Origin: Mycolicibacterium aromaticivorans JS19b1 = JCM 16368
Lineage (GTDB): Bacteria > Actinomycetota > Actinomycetes > Mycobacteriales > Mycobacteriaceae
Direction of reading: 5' to 3'
Assembly: GCF_000559085.1 (NCBI RefSeq)
Contig: NZ_JALN02000002.1
Coordinates: forward strand, 372,001-436,000
Length of the DNA: 64,000 nt
Shown: positions 33,350 to 42,204 of the stretch, piece after piece
Layout: every line of letters starts with the position of its first letter
Numbering within the stretch: the stretch's first letter is position 1
Translations under genes and position numbers: made by a program
The notes under the pieces: generated by a model
What the model was told of the DNA's origin: nothing
Database searches by the model: none
Seen by the model: the letters and a program-made list of their open reading frames with translations, nothing else

Positions 33350-36213
33350 CCCACACCATTGCCGAGCCCGAATCCACCAGCAGGCCGAAGCGTCCCGTCG
33401 TCCCCCACCTGCTCCGCATCCTTGCGCTGCCGATCGTCCTGTTCTGGATCGCGATCGCCGTTCTGGTCAACGTCATCGCGCCTCAACTCGAGGTCGTCGG
33501 CGAGTTGCACTCGGCGCCGATGGCACCCGAGGACGCCCCGTCGATGCGGGCGATGAAGCTGATGGGCGCCAACTTCCAGGAGTTCAATTCCAACAGCACG
33601 ATCATGGTCGTGGTGGAGGGTCAGAAGCCGCTGGGCCCGGACGCGCATCAGTACTACGACGCGATCATCCGCAAGCTGCAGCAAGATCCCGAGCACATCC
33701 AGCACATTCAGGATTTCTGGGGCGACACGCTGACCGCCGCCGGCGCCCAAAGTGCCGATGGCAAAGCCTCCTACGTGATGCTGAACCTCGCCGGTGAACA
33801 AGGCCAGACCCTGGCCAACGAAGGCGTGGACGCGGTCCGCAAGGTCATCGAGGAGACCCCGGCACCGCCCGGCGTGAAGGCCTACGTCGCCGGCCCCGCG
33901 GCGCTGACCGACGACCTGCACGTCATCGGCAACGCCAGCCTCGCGATGATCACCTTGATCACCCTCGTTGCGATCGCGGGCATGCTGCTGGTGGTCTACC
34001 GATCGATCCGGACCACGCTGATCCAGTTGTTCCTGACATTCCTGGGACTGCTGACCGCGCGTGGTGTGGTGTCAATTCTGGCCACCCACGGCGCCTTTGG
34101 ACTGACGACGTTCGCCGGTAACATCCTGACGATGCTGGCGATCGCAGCGGCCACCGACTACGGCATCTTCATCTTCGGCCGATATCGCGAAGACCGCGGC
34201 ATGGGCCTCGACCGAGACGACTCCTACTACGCCACCTTCAAGTCCGTCGCGCCCGTCATCGTGGGTTCCGGGCTGACGATCGCGGGCGCGACGTACTGCC
34301 TGTCCTTCGCGCGCCTGCCCTACTTCACCACCATGGGCGCCCCCGTCGCGATCGGCATGCTCGTGATCGTGGCGATCGCGGTCACGCTCGGCCCGGCGGT
34401 GCTCTACCTCGGCAGCCGCGTCGGACTGTATGAGTCCAAGCGGCCCCCACAGAGCAGATTCTGGCGGCGGGTCGGTACGGCCGTCGTACGTTGGCCCGCA
34501 CCGATTTTCGTGGCGAGCCTATTCGTGGTGTTGCTCGGTCTCGTGGCGATCCCCGGGTACAAGCCGGCCTACAACGACCGCTACTACCTGCCCACGGACG
34601 CCCCGGTCAATCAGGGCTTCGCCGCTGCGGACCGGCACTTCACCCAGGCCAGGATGAATCCCGACATCCTCATGGTCGAGGCCGACCACGACATGCGCAA
34701 TCCCGCCGACATGCTGGTGCTGAACAAGATCGCCAGCAATGTCATGCACACCGAGGGCATTGCGATGGTGCAGAGCATCACCCGGCCATTGGGTATCCCG
34801 ATCCAGCACAGCTCGATTCCATTCCAGACGAGCGTGGCGGGTCAGACCACCAACATGAACCTGCCGTTCCAGCGGGATCAGCTGGACAACCAGCTCAAAA
34901 CCGTTGACACGATGAATGTTTCGATCGATATCTTGGAGAAGCAGTACCAACTCTCCGTCAAGCAGACCCAGCTCACCCAGGACTCGGCGGCCCGGTCGCA
35001 GGATCTACTCGAGACCACCAAGGCGTTGCGCGACAACATCGCGAACTTCGACGACCAGTTCCGGCCCTTGCGAAACTATTTCTACTGGGAGCCGCACTGC
35101 TTCGACATCCCCCTGTGTAACGCGGCGCGGTCGCTGTTCGACTCCCTCGACGGGATCGATCAGGTGACCGACAAAACCGAAGGGGTGCAAGGCAATACCG
35201 ATCAGCTGGCGGCACTCGCTCCGCAGCTGACGGCGCTGCTGCCCCAGACGATCGCGTCGATGAAGGCCAGCAGGGACCTGTCGCTGGCGTCGTACAACTC
35301 GCAGAAGGCCCTGCTCGACCAGATGCAAGCGACCAATGACACGGCGCTGGCGATGGGGGAAAGCTTCGACCAGGCCAAGAACGACGATCTGTTCTTCTTG
35401 CCGCCGGAGGCCTTCCAGAACCCCGACTTCGAGCGCGGCCTGAAGATGTTCCTCTCGCCGGACGGCAAGTCGACCCGCATGTTCATCACCCACGAGGGCG
35501 ACCCGGCGACGGTCGACGGCATCGCTCGGGTCAACTCGGAGCGCAAGGCCGCCCAAGAGGCGCTGAAGATGTCCTCGCTGTCGAGCGCCAAGATTCATCT
35601 CGGCGGGGTCGCGGCGACGTACAAGGACATGTCCGACGGCGCACGCTACGACCTGCTGATCGCCGTGGTGTCGTCGCTGACGCTGATCTTCATGATCATG
35701 CTGATCCTGACGCGAAGCGCGGTCGCCGCGCTGGTGATCGTCGGTACGGCGGCGAGCTCGATCGCCGCGTCGTTCGGTATCTCGGTACTGCTGTGGCAGG
35801 ACCTGTTCGGGATTCAGGTGCAGTGGCTGGTCATGCTGATGTCGGTCATCATCCTGTTGGCGGTCGGCTCGGACTACAACCTGCTGCTGGTCTCCCGTTT
35901 CAAGGATGAGATCCACGCCGGTTTGAAGACGGGCATCATCCGCTCGATGGCGGGCACCGGTGGTGTGGTGACGTCGGCCGGTCTGGTGTTCGCCGCGACG
36001 ATGGCGGGGATGATGTTCAGCAAGCTGGTCGTGTTGGCCCAGATGGGTTCGACGATCGCGATCGGCCTGCTGATCGATACCTTCATCGTGCGGTCGCTGC
36101 TGATGCCGTCGATCGCGGTCATGCTGGGCCGGTGGTTCTGGTGGCCGCAGGTGGTCTATCCCCGGGGCGACAACCACTTCCCGAAACCGCAGTCAAAATC
36201 TCTTCACCTCTAG
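33346..36213 (+). CDS. mmpL: MmpL-family RND transporter
   Basis: This 955-aa inner-membrane transporter has two MmpL halves, each with five to six membrane segments and a large periplasmic domain. Proton-relay Asp-Tyr pairs are seen in AAATDYGIFIFGRYREDR and AVGSDYNLLLVSRFKDE. The first periplasmic domain begins at APQLEVVGELHSAPMAPEDA; the second carries a long coiled-coil-like stretch (residues ~500-690), typical of the MmpL4/MmpL5 group. These export siderophores, glycopeptidolipids or drugs. The 4-bp overlap with mmpS supports a complex. Its place within catabolic genes may mean solvent or intermediate export, or simply envelope-lipid export; the sequence does not decide. Confidence 0.95.
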   Translation: MTHTIAEPESTSRPKRPVVPHLLRILALPIVLFWIAIAVLVNVIAPQLEVVGELHSAPMAPEDAPSMRAMKLMGANFQEFNSNSTIMVVVEGQKPLGPDAHQYYDAIIRKLQQDPEHIQHIQDFWGDTLTAAGAQSADGKASYVMLNLAGEQGQTLANEGVDAVRKVIEETPAPPGVKAYVAGPAALTDDLHVIGNASLAMITLITLVAIAGMLLVVYRSIRTTLIQLFLTFLGLLTARGVVSILATHGAFGLTTFAGNILTMLAIAAATDYGIFIFGRYREDRGMGLDRDDSYYATFKSVAPVIVGSGLTIAGATYCLSFARLPYFTTMGAPVAIGMLVIVAIAVTLGPAVLYLGSRVGLYESKRPPQSRFWRRVGTAVVRWPAPIFVASLFVVLLGLVAIPGYKPAYNDRYYLPTDAPVNQGFAAADRHFTQARMNPDILMVEADHDMRNPADMLVLNKIASNVMHTEGIAMVQSITRPLGIPIQHSSIPFQTSVAGQTTNMNLPFQRDQLDNQLKTVDTMNVSIDILEKQYQLSVKQTQLTQDSAARSQDLLETTKALRDNIANFDDQFRPLRNYFYWEPHCFDIPLCNAARSLFDSLDGIDQVTDKTEGVQGNTDQLAALAPQLTALLPQTIASMKASRDLSLASYNSQKALLDQMQATNDTALAMGESFDQAKNDDLFFLPPEAFQNPDFERGLKMFLSPDGKSTRMFITHEGDPATVDGIARVNSERKAAQEALKMSSLSSAKIHLGGVAATYKDMSDGARYDLLIAVVSSLTLIFMIMLILTRSAVAALVIVGTAASSIAASFGISVLLWQDLFGIQVQWLVMLMSVIILLAVGSDYNLLLVSRFKDEIHAGLKTGIIRSMAGTGGVVTSAGLVFAATMAGMMFSKLVVLAQMGSTIAIGLLIDTFIVRSLLMPSIAVMLGRWFWWPQVVYPRGDNHFPKPQSKSLHL

Positions 36214-36349
36214 CGATGACCCGGCCACGGTGGCAGTACCGAGATAGGTGTAGAGCGTTACACACGGCGACGGCGTTTGGCGACATAGCCAGCACATGGC
36301 TCATGCGCTGCAACCGTGGTGCATCCCATGAGTTAGGTGTGGCCTAAAG

Positions 36350-36722
36350 CGCTTTGCGCCATCCATCCGCTGGAAGTGACCGCATCTGCCGGTCGAACGT
36401 GGGTGCGGCTCGTTAGGTTCTTGTGGGGAGTCTGACCTGCAGTCACACCTAGGCAGAAGTAGATCATTGCGGTCAGGGTTGGGGGGAGTAGTGCCGGTAG
36501 TCGCGGGCGTTGATGGGGATCTTGCTGTTGATGCCCTCGATGAGAGCATTGGAGATACCGAGTTCGATGGCGGCCAGGATGGGTTCGAAGAAGATCTCGA
36601 AGCGTTGCCCAGCGACACGAACACCGAGATTCGGGAACGTTTGGCGGCAGTGATACAGCCCTTGAGCAATCTGCTTGCGGCGCCGGGTGGCTGATTGAAG
36701 CGGTAGAGGTCACGGGCTTGTT
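36350..36722 (-). pseudogene. ISL3-family transposase, C-terminal part
   Basis: The reverse strand reads ARDLYRFNQPPGAASRLL, then in shifted frames FEIFFEPILAAIELGISN and ALIEGINSKI, followed by a degraded end (TAMIYFCLGVTAGQTPHK). These are C-terminal segments of ISL3 transposases. The gene is cut at 36722 by the IS3 element. Its N-terminal part continues at 37991. Removing IS3 plus one GTT restores LKEQARDLYRF in frame. Confidence 0.85.
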
Positions 36723-36792
36723 GGGTCTGCTGCACGAATTGGTGACATCTGAGTTGGCTTGCCCGTGACGGGTGGGCTGGAAGGATGTCATT

Positions 36793-37101
36793 GTGCCCAG
36801 GCCTTACCCCCGTGAGTTCCGTGACGATGTCGTGCGGGTGGCTCGCAACCGCGATGACGGTGTGACGATCGAGCAGGTCGCCGCCGATTTCGGTGTGCAC
36901 CCGATGACGCTGCACAAGTGGATGCGCCAAGCCGATATCGACGAGGGCACCAAGCCCGGCAAGAGCACCGGCGAGTCCGCGGAGCTGCGGGATGCACGCC
37001 GTCGAATCAAGCTGTTGGAGCAGGAAAACGAGGTCCTGCGCCGGGCGAGCGCGTATTTGTCGCAGGCCAATCTGCCGGGAAAAGGTTCTACCCGCTCGTG
37101 A
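36793..37101 (+). CDS. IS3-family transposase OrfA
   Basis: This 102-aa HTH protein of the IS3 OrfA/InsE type reads YPREFRDDVVRVARNRDDGV, FGVHPMTLHKWMRQADID and the leucine-zipper-like RRIKLLEQENEVLRRASAYL. The GTG at 36793 gives the family start (VPRPYPREF). The stop overlaps a GTG of orfB, and the A-rich stretch GGGAAAAGG at 37077-37085 is a plausible -1 frameshift site for making the OrfAB fusion. Confidence 0.88.
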   Translation: MPRPYPREFRDDVVRVARNRDDGVTIEQVAADFGVHPMTLHKWMRQADIDEGTKPGKSTGESAELRDARRRIKLLEQENEVLRRASAYLSQANLPGKGSTRS

Positions 37102-37955
37102 ACGAGCTCGCCGCCGACGGGGTTCCCGTCGCGGTGACGTGCCGGGTACTCAAGCTCGCCCGCCAGCCCTACTACCGCTGGCGGGCCAACTCGGTGACCG
37201 ACGCCGAGGTCACCGAGGCCTACCGAGCCAACGCGTTGTTCGACGCCCATCGCGACGACCCGGAGTTCGGCTACCGCTACCTGGTCGAGGAAGCGTGCGC
37301 GGCCGGTGAACCGATGGCCGAGCGCACCGGGTGGCGGATCTGCTCAGAGCATCGCCTATGGAGTGCGTTCGGTAAGAAACGTGGCTAGAACGGCAAAGTG
37401 GGTCCGCCGGTGCATGACGATCTCGTCGAGCGCGACTTCACTGCCGAAGGGCCAAATCAGTTGTGGCTTAGCGACATCACCGAGCGTCCGACACGTGAAG
37501 GCAAGCTGTACCTCTGCGCGATCAAGGACGAATTCTCCAACCGCATCGTCGGGTACTGCATGGACTCGCGAATGAAGTCGCGGTTGGCGACTACCGCGCT
37601 GAGCAATGCGGTAGCACGCCGCGGCGAGGTGGCTGGCTGCATTCTGCACACCGATCGTGGATCTCAGTTCAGGTCAAGGAGTTTCGTTCATGCTTTGGGT
37701 CGCTACGAGATGGTCGGATCGATGGGCCGTGTTGGTGCGGCCGGCGACAACGCGGCCATGGAGAGCTTCTTCAGCCTGCTGCAGAAGAACGTACTGGACC
37801 GCCGCCGGTGGGACACCCGAGAGGAGTTGAGGATCGCCATCGTCACCTGGATCGAACGGACCTACCACCGCCGCCGACGCCAGACCGCCCTCGGGCGGTT
37901 GACCCCGATCGAATTCGAAGCAATCATGACCACACCGGCCAGTCAGGCCGCGTGA
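37098..37955 (+). pseudogene. IS3-family transposase OrfB, interrupted by one in-frame stop
   Basis: The N-terminal half reads VNELAADGVPVAVTCRVLKL to LWSAFGKKRG, then a TAG at 37386-37388. The same frame continues as NGKVGPPVHDDLVERDFTAE, with the DDE integrase core (PNQLWLSDITE, CILHTDRGSQFRS, AAMESFFSLLQKN) and ends at 37955. A single nonsense codon thus inactivates an otherwise well-preserved gene. Sequencing error or suppression would restore it. Confidence 0.85.
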
Positions 37956-37990
37956 CCGAAACTGTCACCTGATCGTGCAGCAGACCCGTT

Positions 37991-38870
37991 CTTTGAGAGT
38001 CCAGGCCCGTCCGATGCGTCGGTTGGTACGGGTGATCTGGTTGACCAATGCGTGTTTGTCATCGGTGGGTTTGTTCTCCCGGTGCGCAATGCTCAGCGTG
38101 TGGTCCACCTTTGCCCAGCGCTCATCGCCACTTTGTCCGGGCCTGCGGCGGCTTCGGCGAATACCGGTCGAGGGCGCGGTTGACCTATCGCGTGATGTGG
38201 AAGTCGTCGTAGCAGATGACCGCGTGCGGGACTGCTGCGGTCGTGACACCGGTGCAGGCGCGCGAGACGTCAATGCTGACGGTTTCGATAGCGGCCAGGG
38301 CTGAATCTGGCTGGCTGGCACGGAAGTTGGCAAGCGATTCTTCGCTGCGTCCGGGTTGGATGTCGACCACTGCGCCGGTGTCGTGGTCACCGATGATGGT
38401 CAGATACCGATGCGGGTGGCGATAGCAGATCTCATCGACACCGATGCGGTAGAGCGTCTGCAAGAGGCGTTGGTCCAACAGTTAGGCCCCACCGCGGTTG
38501 ATGATCGCAGAGACGGTCTCCCAGGCGTAGCCCATCAACGTGGCCACGAGGTTCGGTCGGTGCGCTGAGCTAGCCACACCGCATGTCCTCGAAGTCACGG
38601 GTATGGCGGGCGCTGGGAAGAGCCGAAGGCAGCTCCTCGGTGACGATCCCGCAGTCCGAACAGTCCAGCTGGCGGATTTCGTAGACCAGCCACAGCCGCG
38701 CCCTGGCCAGATCGAGATGGCGCCAGCGCCGGCGGCGTCAGGTCATCGACCGCCGGTAGCCGTTTGCCGCATGGGCGACACAACAGGTGGGCCTTCGGGC
38801 GCAGCCGGACCTCAATATGACCGTCATCAATGACGACGTCGGTAACTGAACCGCCTGTAAGTCTGTACAT
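37991..38870 (-). pseudogene. ISL3-family transposase, N-terminal and middle part
   Basis: From ATG at 38870 the reverse strand reads MYRLTGGSVTDVVIDDGHIE, then VRLRPKAHLLCRPCGKRLP (zinc-finger-like Cys pair). After frameshifts it reads LYRIGVDEICYRHPHRYLTI, then SQPDSALAAIETVSIDVSRA, and finally ALVNQITRTNRRIGRAWTLK up to the IS3 insertion. The DDE first Asp is in GVDEI. Several frameshifts make it non-functional even without the insertion. Confidence 0.85.
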
Positions 38871-38931
38871 GGCCGGCCCGGTGCTGGCTGACAGGTCGGT
38901 GCCGCCATATGAAGACTTACAGGCGGTTCAG
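38846..38931. repeat. Perfect 19-bp inverted repeat around the ISL3 transposase start
   Basis: CTGAACCGCCTGTAAGTCT (38846-38864) is exactly complementary to 38913-38931, with a 48-bp spacer that contains the transposase start codon and its upstream region. It could be a translation-blocking hairpin, or one arm could be the element's terminal repeat. Confidence 0.75.
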
Positions 38932-39256
38932 CTGCTCACGAGCCTCAGGATCAATAACAGTCATCAGTGTCGACTCTCCGGCAGGACACCCCACCCCCCT
39001 ACACAAACCATCTGACACCTCCGCGTGCGCGTCCCTCATTTCGCCGCCGAACCATCAATTCCTCATGCAGCACAACACCAACAGTCGCTGACCAGGACCA
39101 AAGCGCACCTAGAACCCTAGGAGCGCCACATGGGTTCGTGCTGGCTCTGTACGACGACCCTTATTTCATCGGGCGGGAGACCGGCCCCTTTGACCAAGTT
39201 CCCGAAGCGACTGCACCGCGTCCAGGGACTTGACCGAGATCTCTCTTGACCCGCAA
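38932..39256. other. Non-coding stretch before nidB copy 2
   Basis: No gene or recognisable element end was found. Short frames here match nothing known. The stretch joins the ISL3 relic to the duplicated segment beginning at 39257. Confidence 0.4.
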
Positions 39257-39271
39257 GTGAGATCTGGCTAA

Positions 39272-39311
39272 CATTCTCTACAGCGGAGGACTTATCTGTT
39301 CAGCAGAACAG
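39272..39311. promoter_or_regulatory. Operator-like box upstream of nidB copy 2
   Basis: This is identical to the box before copy 1: TTCTCTACAGCGGAGG plus the palindrome CTGTTC-AGCA-GAACAG (39296-39311). Confidence 0.6.
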
Positions 39312-39351
39312 GCTGGTCAGTATTGACGGTTTGCCGGAGGAGTTCGATTTG

Positions 39352-39861
39352 ATGAACGCGGTCGCGGTGGACCGGGATACCCGTGAGTCCGTCGAGGACT
39401 TCATGTTTCGGGAAGCGGAGTTGCTCGATGGAGGACAGTTCCGGGACTGGTTGGGCCTGCTTGACCCCGACATCCGGTATGTGGTTCCGGTGCGCACCAC
39501 CCGGGAGGACTCCGCGGGTTGGGTGAGCGCGATCGCGCACTGGAACGACGATTACACGGGCTTGGAGATGCGGGTCCTGCGCAGCGAGACGGAGTTCTCA
39601 TGGGCGGAGTCACCTCGATCCCGGACCCGCCACTTCGTGTCCAATATCCGCACCACTGCCGGACCTGGGGCTGATGAGTTGACCGTGCGGTCGAACCTGT
39701 TGTTCTTCCGCAGCCGCGGAGCTAGCGGACGGTGGGAGTTGCTGTCGGCTGAACGCGTCGACGTGCTGCGCCGGAGCGACGGGTCGCTGCGGCTCGCTCG
39801 GCGTGAGGTCTTGCTCGACCATTCGACGCTGCCTATCGACAACCTGTCGGTAGTCCTGTAG
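39352..39861 (+). CDS. nidB: Ring-hydroxylating dioxygenase small subunit, copy 2 (NidB-like)
   Basis: This 169-aa protein has the same sequence as the gene at 27971. Here it precedes an intact large-subunit gene with a 60-bp spacer, giving the nidB-nidA order known from pyrene/phenanthrene-degrading mycobacteria. The start is chosen as for copy 1 (GGAGGAG upstream of ATG). It forms the structural subunit of the dioxygenase whose catalytic part is encoded at 39922. Confidence 0.9.
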   Translation: MNAVAVDRDTRESVEDFMFREAELLDGGQFRDWLGLLDPDIRYVVPVRTTREDSAGWVSAIAHWNDDYTGLEMRVLRSETEFSWAESPRSRTRHFVSNIRTTAGPGADELTVRSNLLFFRSRGASGRWELLSAERVDVLRRSDGSLRLARREVLLDHSTLPIDNLSVVL

Positions 39862-39921
39862 CCACGCTCTCTCGCCGTCGTCGTCCTTGAAAGCACTGCC
39901 TGTCCAGAAAGGTCCGATCAC

Positions 39922-41301
39922 ATGACCACCGAAACAACCGAGACCACCGGAACCGCTGGCACGAGTGATCGCTACCTGCGGCGCGCGTTGCGCGACGTAG
40001 CGGACGGGCTCAAGGTCGGGCGACTACCCGCACGCGTCGTCAGCGATCCGACGCTCCATACGATTGAGATGGAGCGGATCTTCGGGCGCGCCTGGGTGTT
40101 CCTCGCGCACGAGTCGGAGTTGGCCAAGTCCGGCGACTTTGTGGTGCGTTATATCGGGGCCGATTCGGTGATCGTCTGCCGGGACGCCTCCGGCCAGATC
40201 CAAGCGCTGTCAAATTCTTGTCGACACCGTGGCGCTCTCGTGTGCCGTGCGGAGACGGGAAACACCGCCCACTTCCAGTGCCCTTACCACGGCTGGGTGT
40301 ACAGCAATACCGGGGATCTCGTCGGTGTGCCAGCGATGAGGGAGGCCTATCCCGGCGGTTTCGATAAGACGCAGTGGGGATTGCGCCACATCCCCCATGT
40401 CGACTCGTATGCCGGATTCATCTTCGGTAGCGTCGATCCGAAGGCGCCGAACCTGACCGACTATCTCGGCGACACGACGTTTTACCTCGACCTCATTGCG
40501 AAGAAGACCGCGGGCGGTCTGGAGGTGATAGGGGCGCCGCATCGGTGGACTATGTCTGCGAACTGGAAGACGGCCGCCGACAATTTCGTCGGCGACTCCT
40601 ACCACACCCTTTTCGCTCACCGCTCTATGGTGGAGCTGGGCATGGCTCCGGGTGACCCGAACTTCGCGAGCGCACCCGCGGAGATCTCGCTGCAGAACGG
40701 TCACGGCGTAGGTGTGCTCGGGTTTCCGCCCACGCTCGCCGATTTCCCAGAATACGAGGGATACCCCGACGAAGTCGTCGACCAGATGGCGGCGTCCTAC
40801 CCGTCTTTGGCGCACAAGGACATGATGCGACGCTCAGCCTTCATTCACGGCACGGTGTTCCCAAATTTGTCCTTCATCAATGTGACCATCGCGCCTGACC
40901 ACATGTCGCCCCCCACCCCGTTTATCACGTTCCGGTTGTGGCAGCCGCTATCTCATGACCGGATGGAGGTCCTTTCCTGGTTCCTGGTCGAACGCGATGC
41001 TCCGGAGTGGCTACGCGAGGCGTCGCAGGCCTCCTATGTCAACAACTTCGGTCCGGCCGGTGTTTTCGAACAGGACGACGCGGAGGCATGGAAGGCCATC
41101 ACGGAATCTGTCCAGGGTCCGTTCGCCGGTGAAGGACTCCTGAACTACGAGATGGGCATGGACCTGACTCCACTTAATGACTGGCCAGGACCGGGCGAAG
41201 CCCTCCCGAGTGGGTACGCCGAGCAGAACCAGCGACGGTTCTGGGGGCGATGGCTGGACTACATGAGCCAACCTGCCCAGTTCCGCGGCGGTGCTCGATG
41301 A
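39922..41301 (+). CDS. nidA: Ring-hydroxylating dioxygenase large subunit (NidA-like)
   Basis: This 459-aa catalytic subunit has Rieske cluster ligands C100, H102, C120 and H123 (SCRHRGALVC to CPYHGW). The mononuclear iron motif is in DNFVGDSYHTLFAH. The N-terminus (MTTETTET...SDRYLRRALRDVADGL) and the small-before-large order fit NidA of PAH-degrading mycobacteria, which hydroxylates pyrene, phenanthrene and related compounds. Assignment to NidA or a close paralogue rests on memory of the family, not an alignment. No ferredoxin or reductase gene adjoins, so it probably borrows those at 8672 and 8869. AGAAAGG precedes the ATG. Confidence 0.85.
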   Translation: MTTETTETTGTAGTSDRYLRRALRDVADGLKVGRLPARVVSDPTLHTIEMERIFGRAWVFLAHESELAKSGDFVVRYIGADSVIVCRDASGQIQALSNSCRHRGALVCRAETGNTAHFQCPYHGWVYSNTGDLVGVPAMREAYPGGFDKTQWGLRHIPHVDSYAGFIFGSVDPKAPNLTDYLGDTTFYLDLIAKKTAGGLEVIGAPHRWTMSANWKTAADNFVGDSYHTLFAHRSMVELGMAPGDPNFASAPAEISLQNGHGVGVLGFPPTLADFPEYEGYPDEVVDQMAASYPSLAHKDMMRRSAFIHGTVFPNLSFINVTIAPDHMSPPTPFITFRLWQPLSHDRMEVLSWFLVERDAPEWLREASQASYVNNFGPAGVFEQDDAEAWKAITESVQGPFAGEGLLNYEMGMDLTPLNDWPGPGEALPSGYAEQNQRRFWGRWLDYMSQPAQFRGGAR

Positions 41302-41355
41302 CGATTCTGCCCAGGCTGCTCTCACGATGTACGCCGGTCCAACGATCGACCGCAG

Positions 41356-42147
41356 GTGAGTGATGCGGAGGCGGGAGACCGCCGAGTGGCAATAGTCACT
41401 GCCGCCGCGGCAGGGATCGGTAGAGCCATCGCCGCTCGGTGGTGTCGTGACGGCGGGAGCTGTGTCATGGCCGACACCGACGCCGGGCGCCTCGACGCAG
41501 CAGTTGCCGAACTGGCCGAGTCCGGCGCCGCGGTATGCGGCGTCGTAGGCGACGTGTGCCGCCGTGATGTCGCTGACGGCGTCGCCGAACGGGCGCTGAC
41601 CGAGTTCGGGCAGCTCGACGCCCTTTTCAACGTCGTCGGCGGGAGCCTGGCCCGCAACGTCGAGGAGATCAGCGAGGAGCAGTGGCGCACTCAGCTCGAC
41701 ATGAACCTCGGCAGCGTCTTTCAGATGTCCAAACCCGCCATTCCCCTGCTTCGCCAGGGTGGCGGCGGATCGATTGTCAACGTTGCGTCGACGGCGGGGT
41801 TACTAGCCGAGAACAGGTGCTCCGCGTACAGCGCGAGCAAAGGTGGGGTCGTGCTACTCACGAAGAACATGGCCCTCGACTTCGCTCGTGACAACATCCG
41901 CGTCAACGCAATCGCTCCCGGAGGGACCCGCACGCCGAGGATCGAACGGTTCCTTACCGAGCACCCCGAACACTCCTCGATGATGGTCGACCTTTGCGCG
42001 ATGCAGCGTTTCGGTTGGCCGGACGAGATCGCTGCGCCGGCTGTGTTTCTTGCCTCGCCCGAGGCGTCTTACATCACCGGTGCCGTCCTGCCGGTCGACG
42101 GAGGCATGACCGCCGGCGTGACTTTCCGGGCGTTCGAGGCGGGATGA
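41356..42147 (+). CDS. Short-chain dehydrogenase/reductase
   Basis: This 263-aa SDR has a nucleotide-binding segment AIVTAAAAGIGRAIAARWCR. The usual first Gly of TGxxxGIG is Ala here. NVVGGSL replaces NNAG, and the catalytic SSer-Tyr-Lys region is NVASTAGLLAENRCSAYSAS followed by KGG. It ends with VFLASPEASYITGAVLPVDG. It follows nidA by 54 bp and could serve as dihydrodiol dehydrogenase, but 3-oxoacyl reductase-like functions are equally compatible. GTG start at 41356; no strong alternative. Confidence 0.8.
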   Translation: MSDAEAGDRRVAIVTAAAAGIGRAIAARWCRDGGSCVMADTDAGRLDAAVAELAESGAAVCGVVGDVCRRDVADGVAERALTEFGQLDALFNVVGGSLARNVEEISEEQWRTQLDMNLGSVFQMSKPAIPLLRQGGGGSIVNVASTAGLLAENRCSAYSASKGGVVLLTKNMALDFARDNIRVNAIAPGGTRTPRIERFLTEHPEHSSMMVDLCAMQRFGWPDEIAAPAVFLASPEASYITGAVLPVDGGMTAGVTFRAFEAG

Positions 42148-42204
42148 GCATGATTCCCAAGCGCTGGCATCTTTGCCGGACTCACGACGAGGCCGGGAGC
42201 TGAG

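Larger units (their letters stand above)
36723..37987 (+). mobile_element. IS3-family element inserted in the ISL3 transposase gene
   Basis: The element is 1265 bp long. Its ends match as inverted repeats over 25 bp with three mismatches (GGGTCTGCTGCACGA...GGTGACA from each end). A 3-bp direct repeat, GTT, flanks it (36720-36722, 37988-37990). It carries orfA and orfB. Confidence 0.92.
39257..39941 (+). repeat. Direct repeat, copy 2 (nidB with promoter and first codons of nidA)
   Basis: This is the second copy of the segment at 27876-28561, differing by one synonymous base and one single-base indel. Here nidA continues intact after the repeat ends, so this copy is probably the parental arrangement. 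An operator-like box corresponding to that at 27891-27930 lies at 39272-39311. Confidence 0.95.

Noticed and set aside
35005..36177. Minus-strand open frame (390 codons) opposite mmpL
   Set aside because: It is antisense to a well-recognised transporter and of low-complexity Arg/Asp/Gln/His composition.
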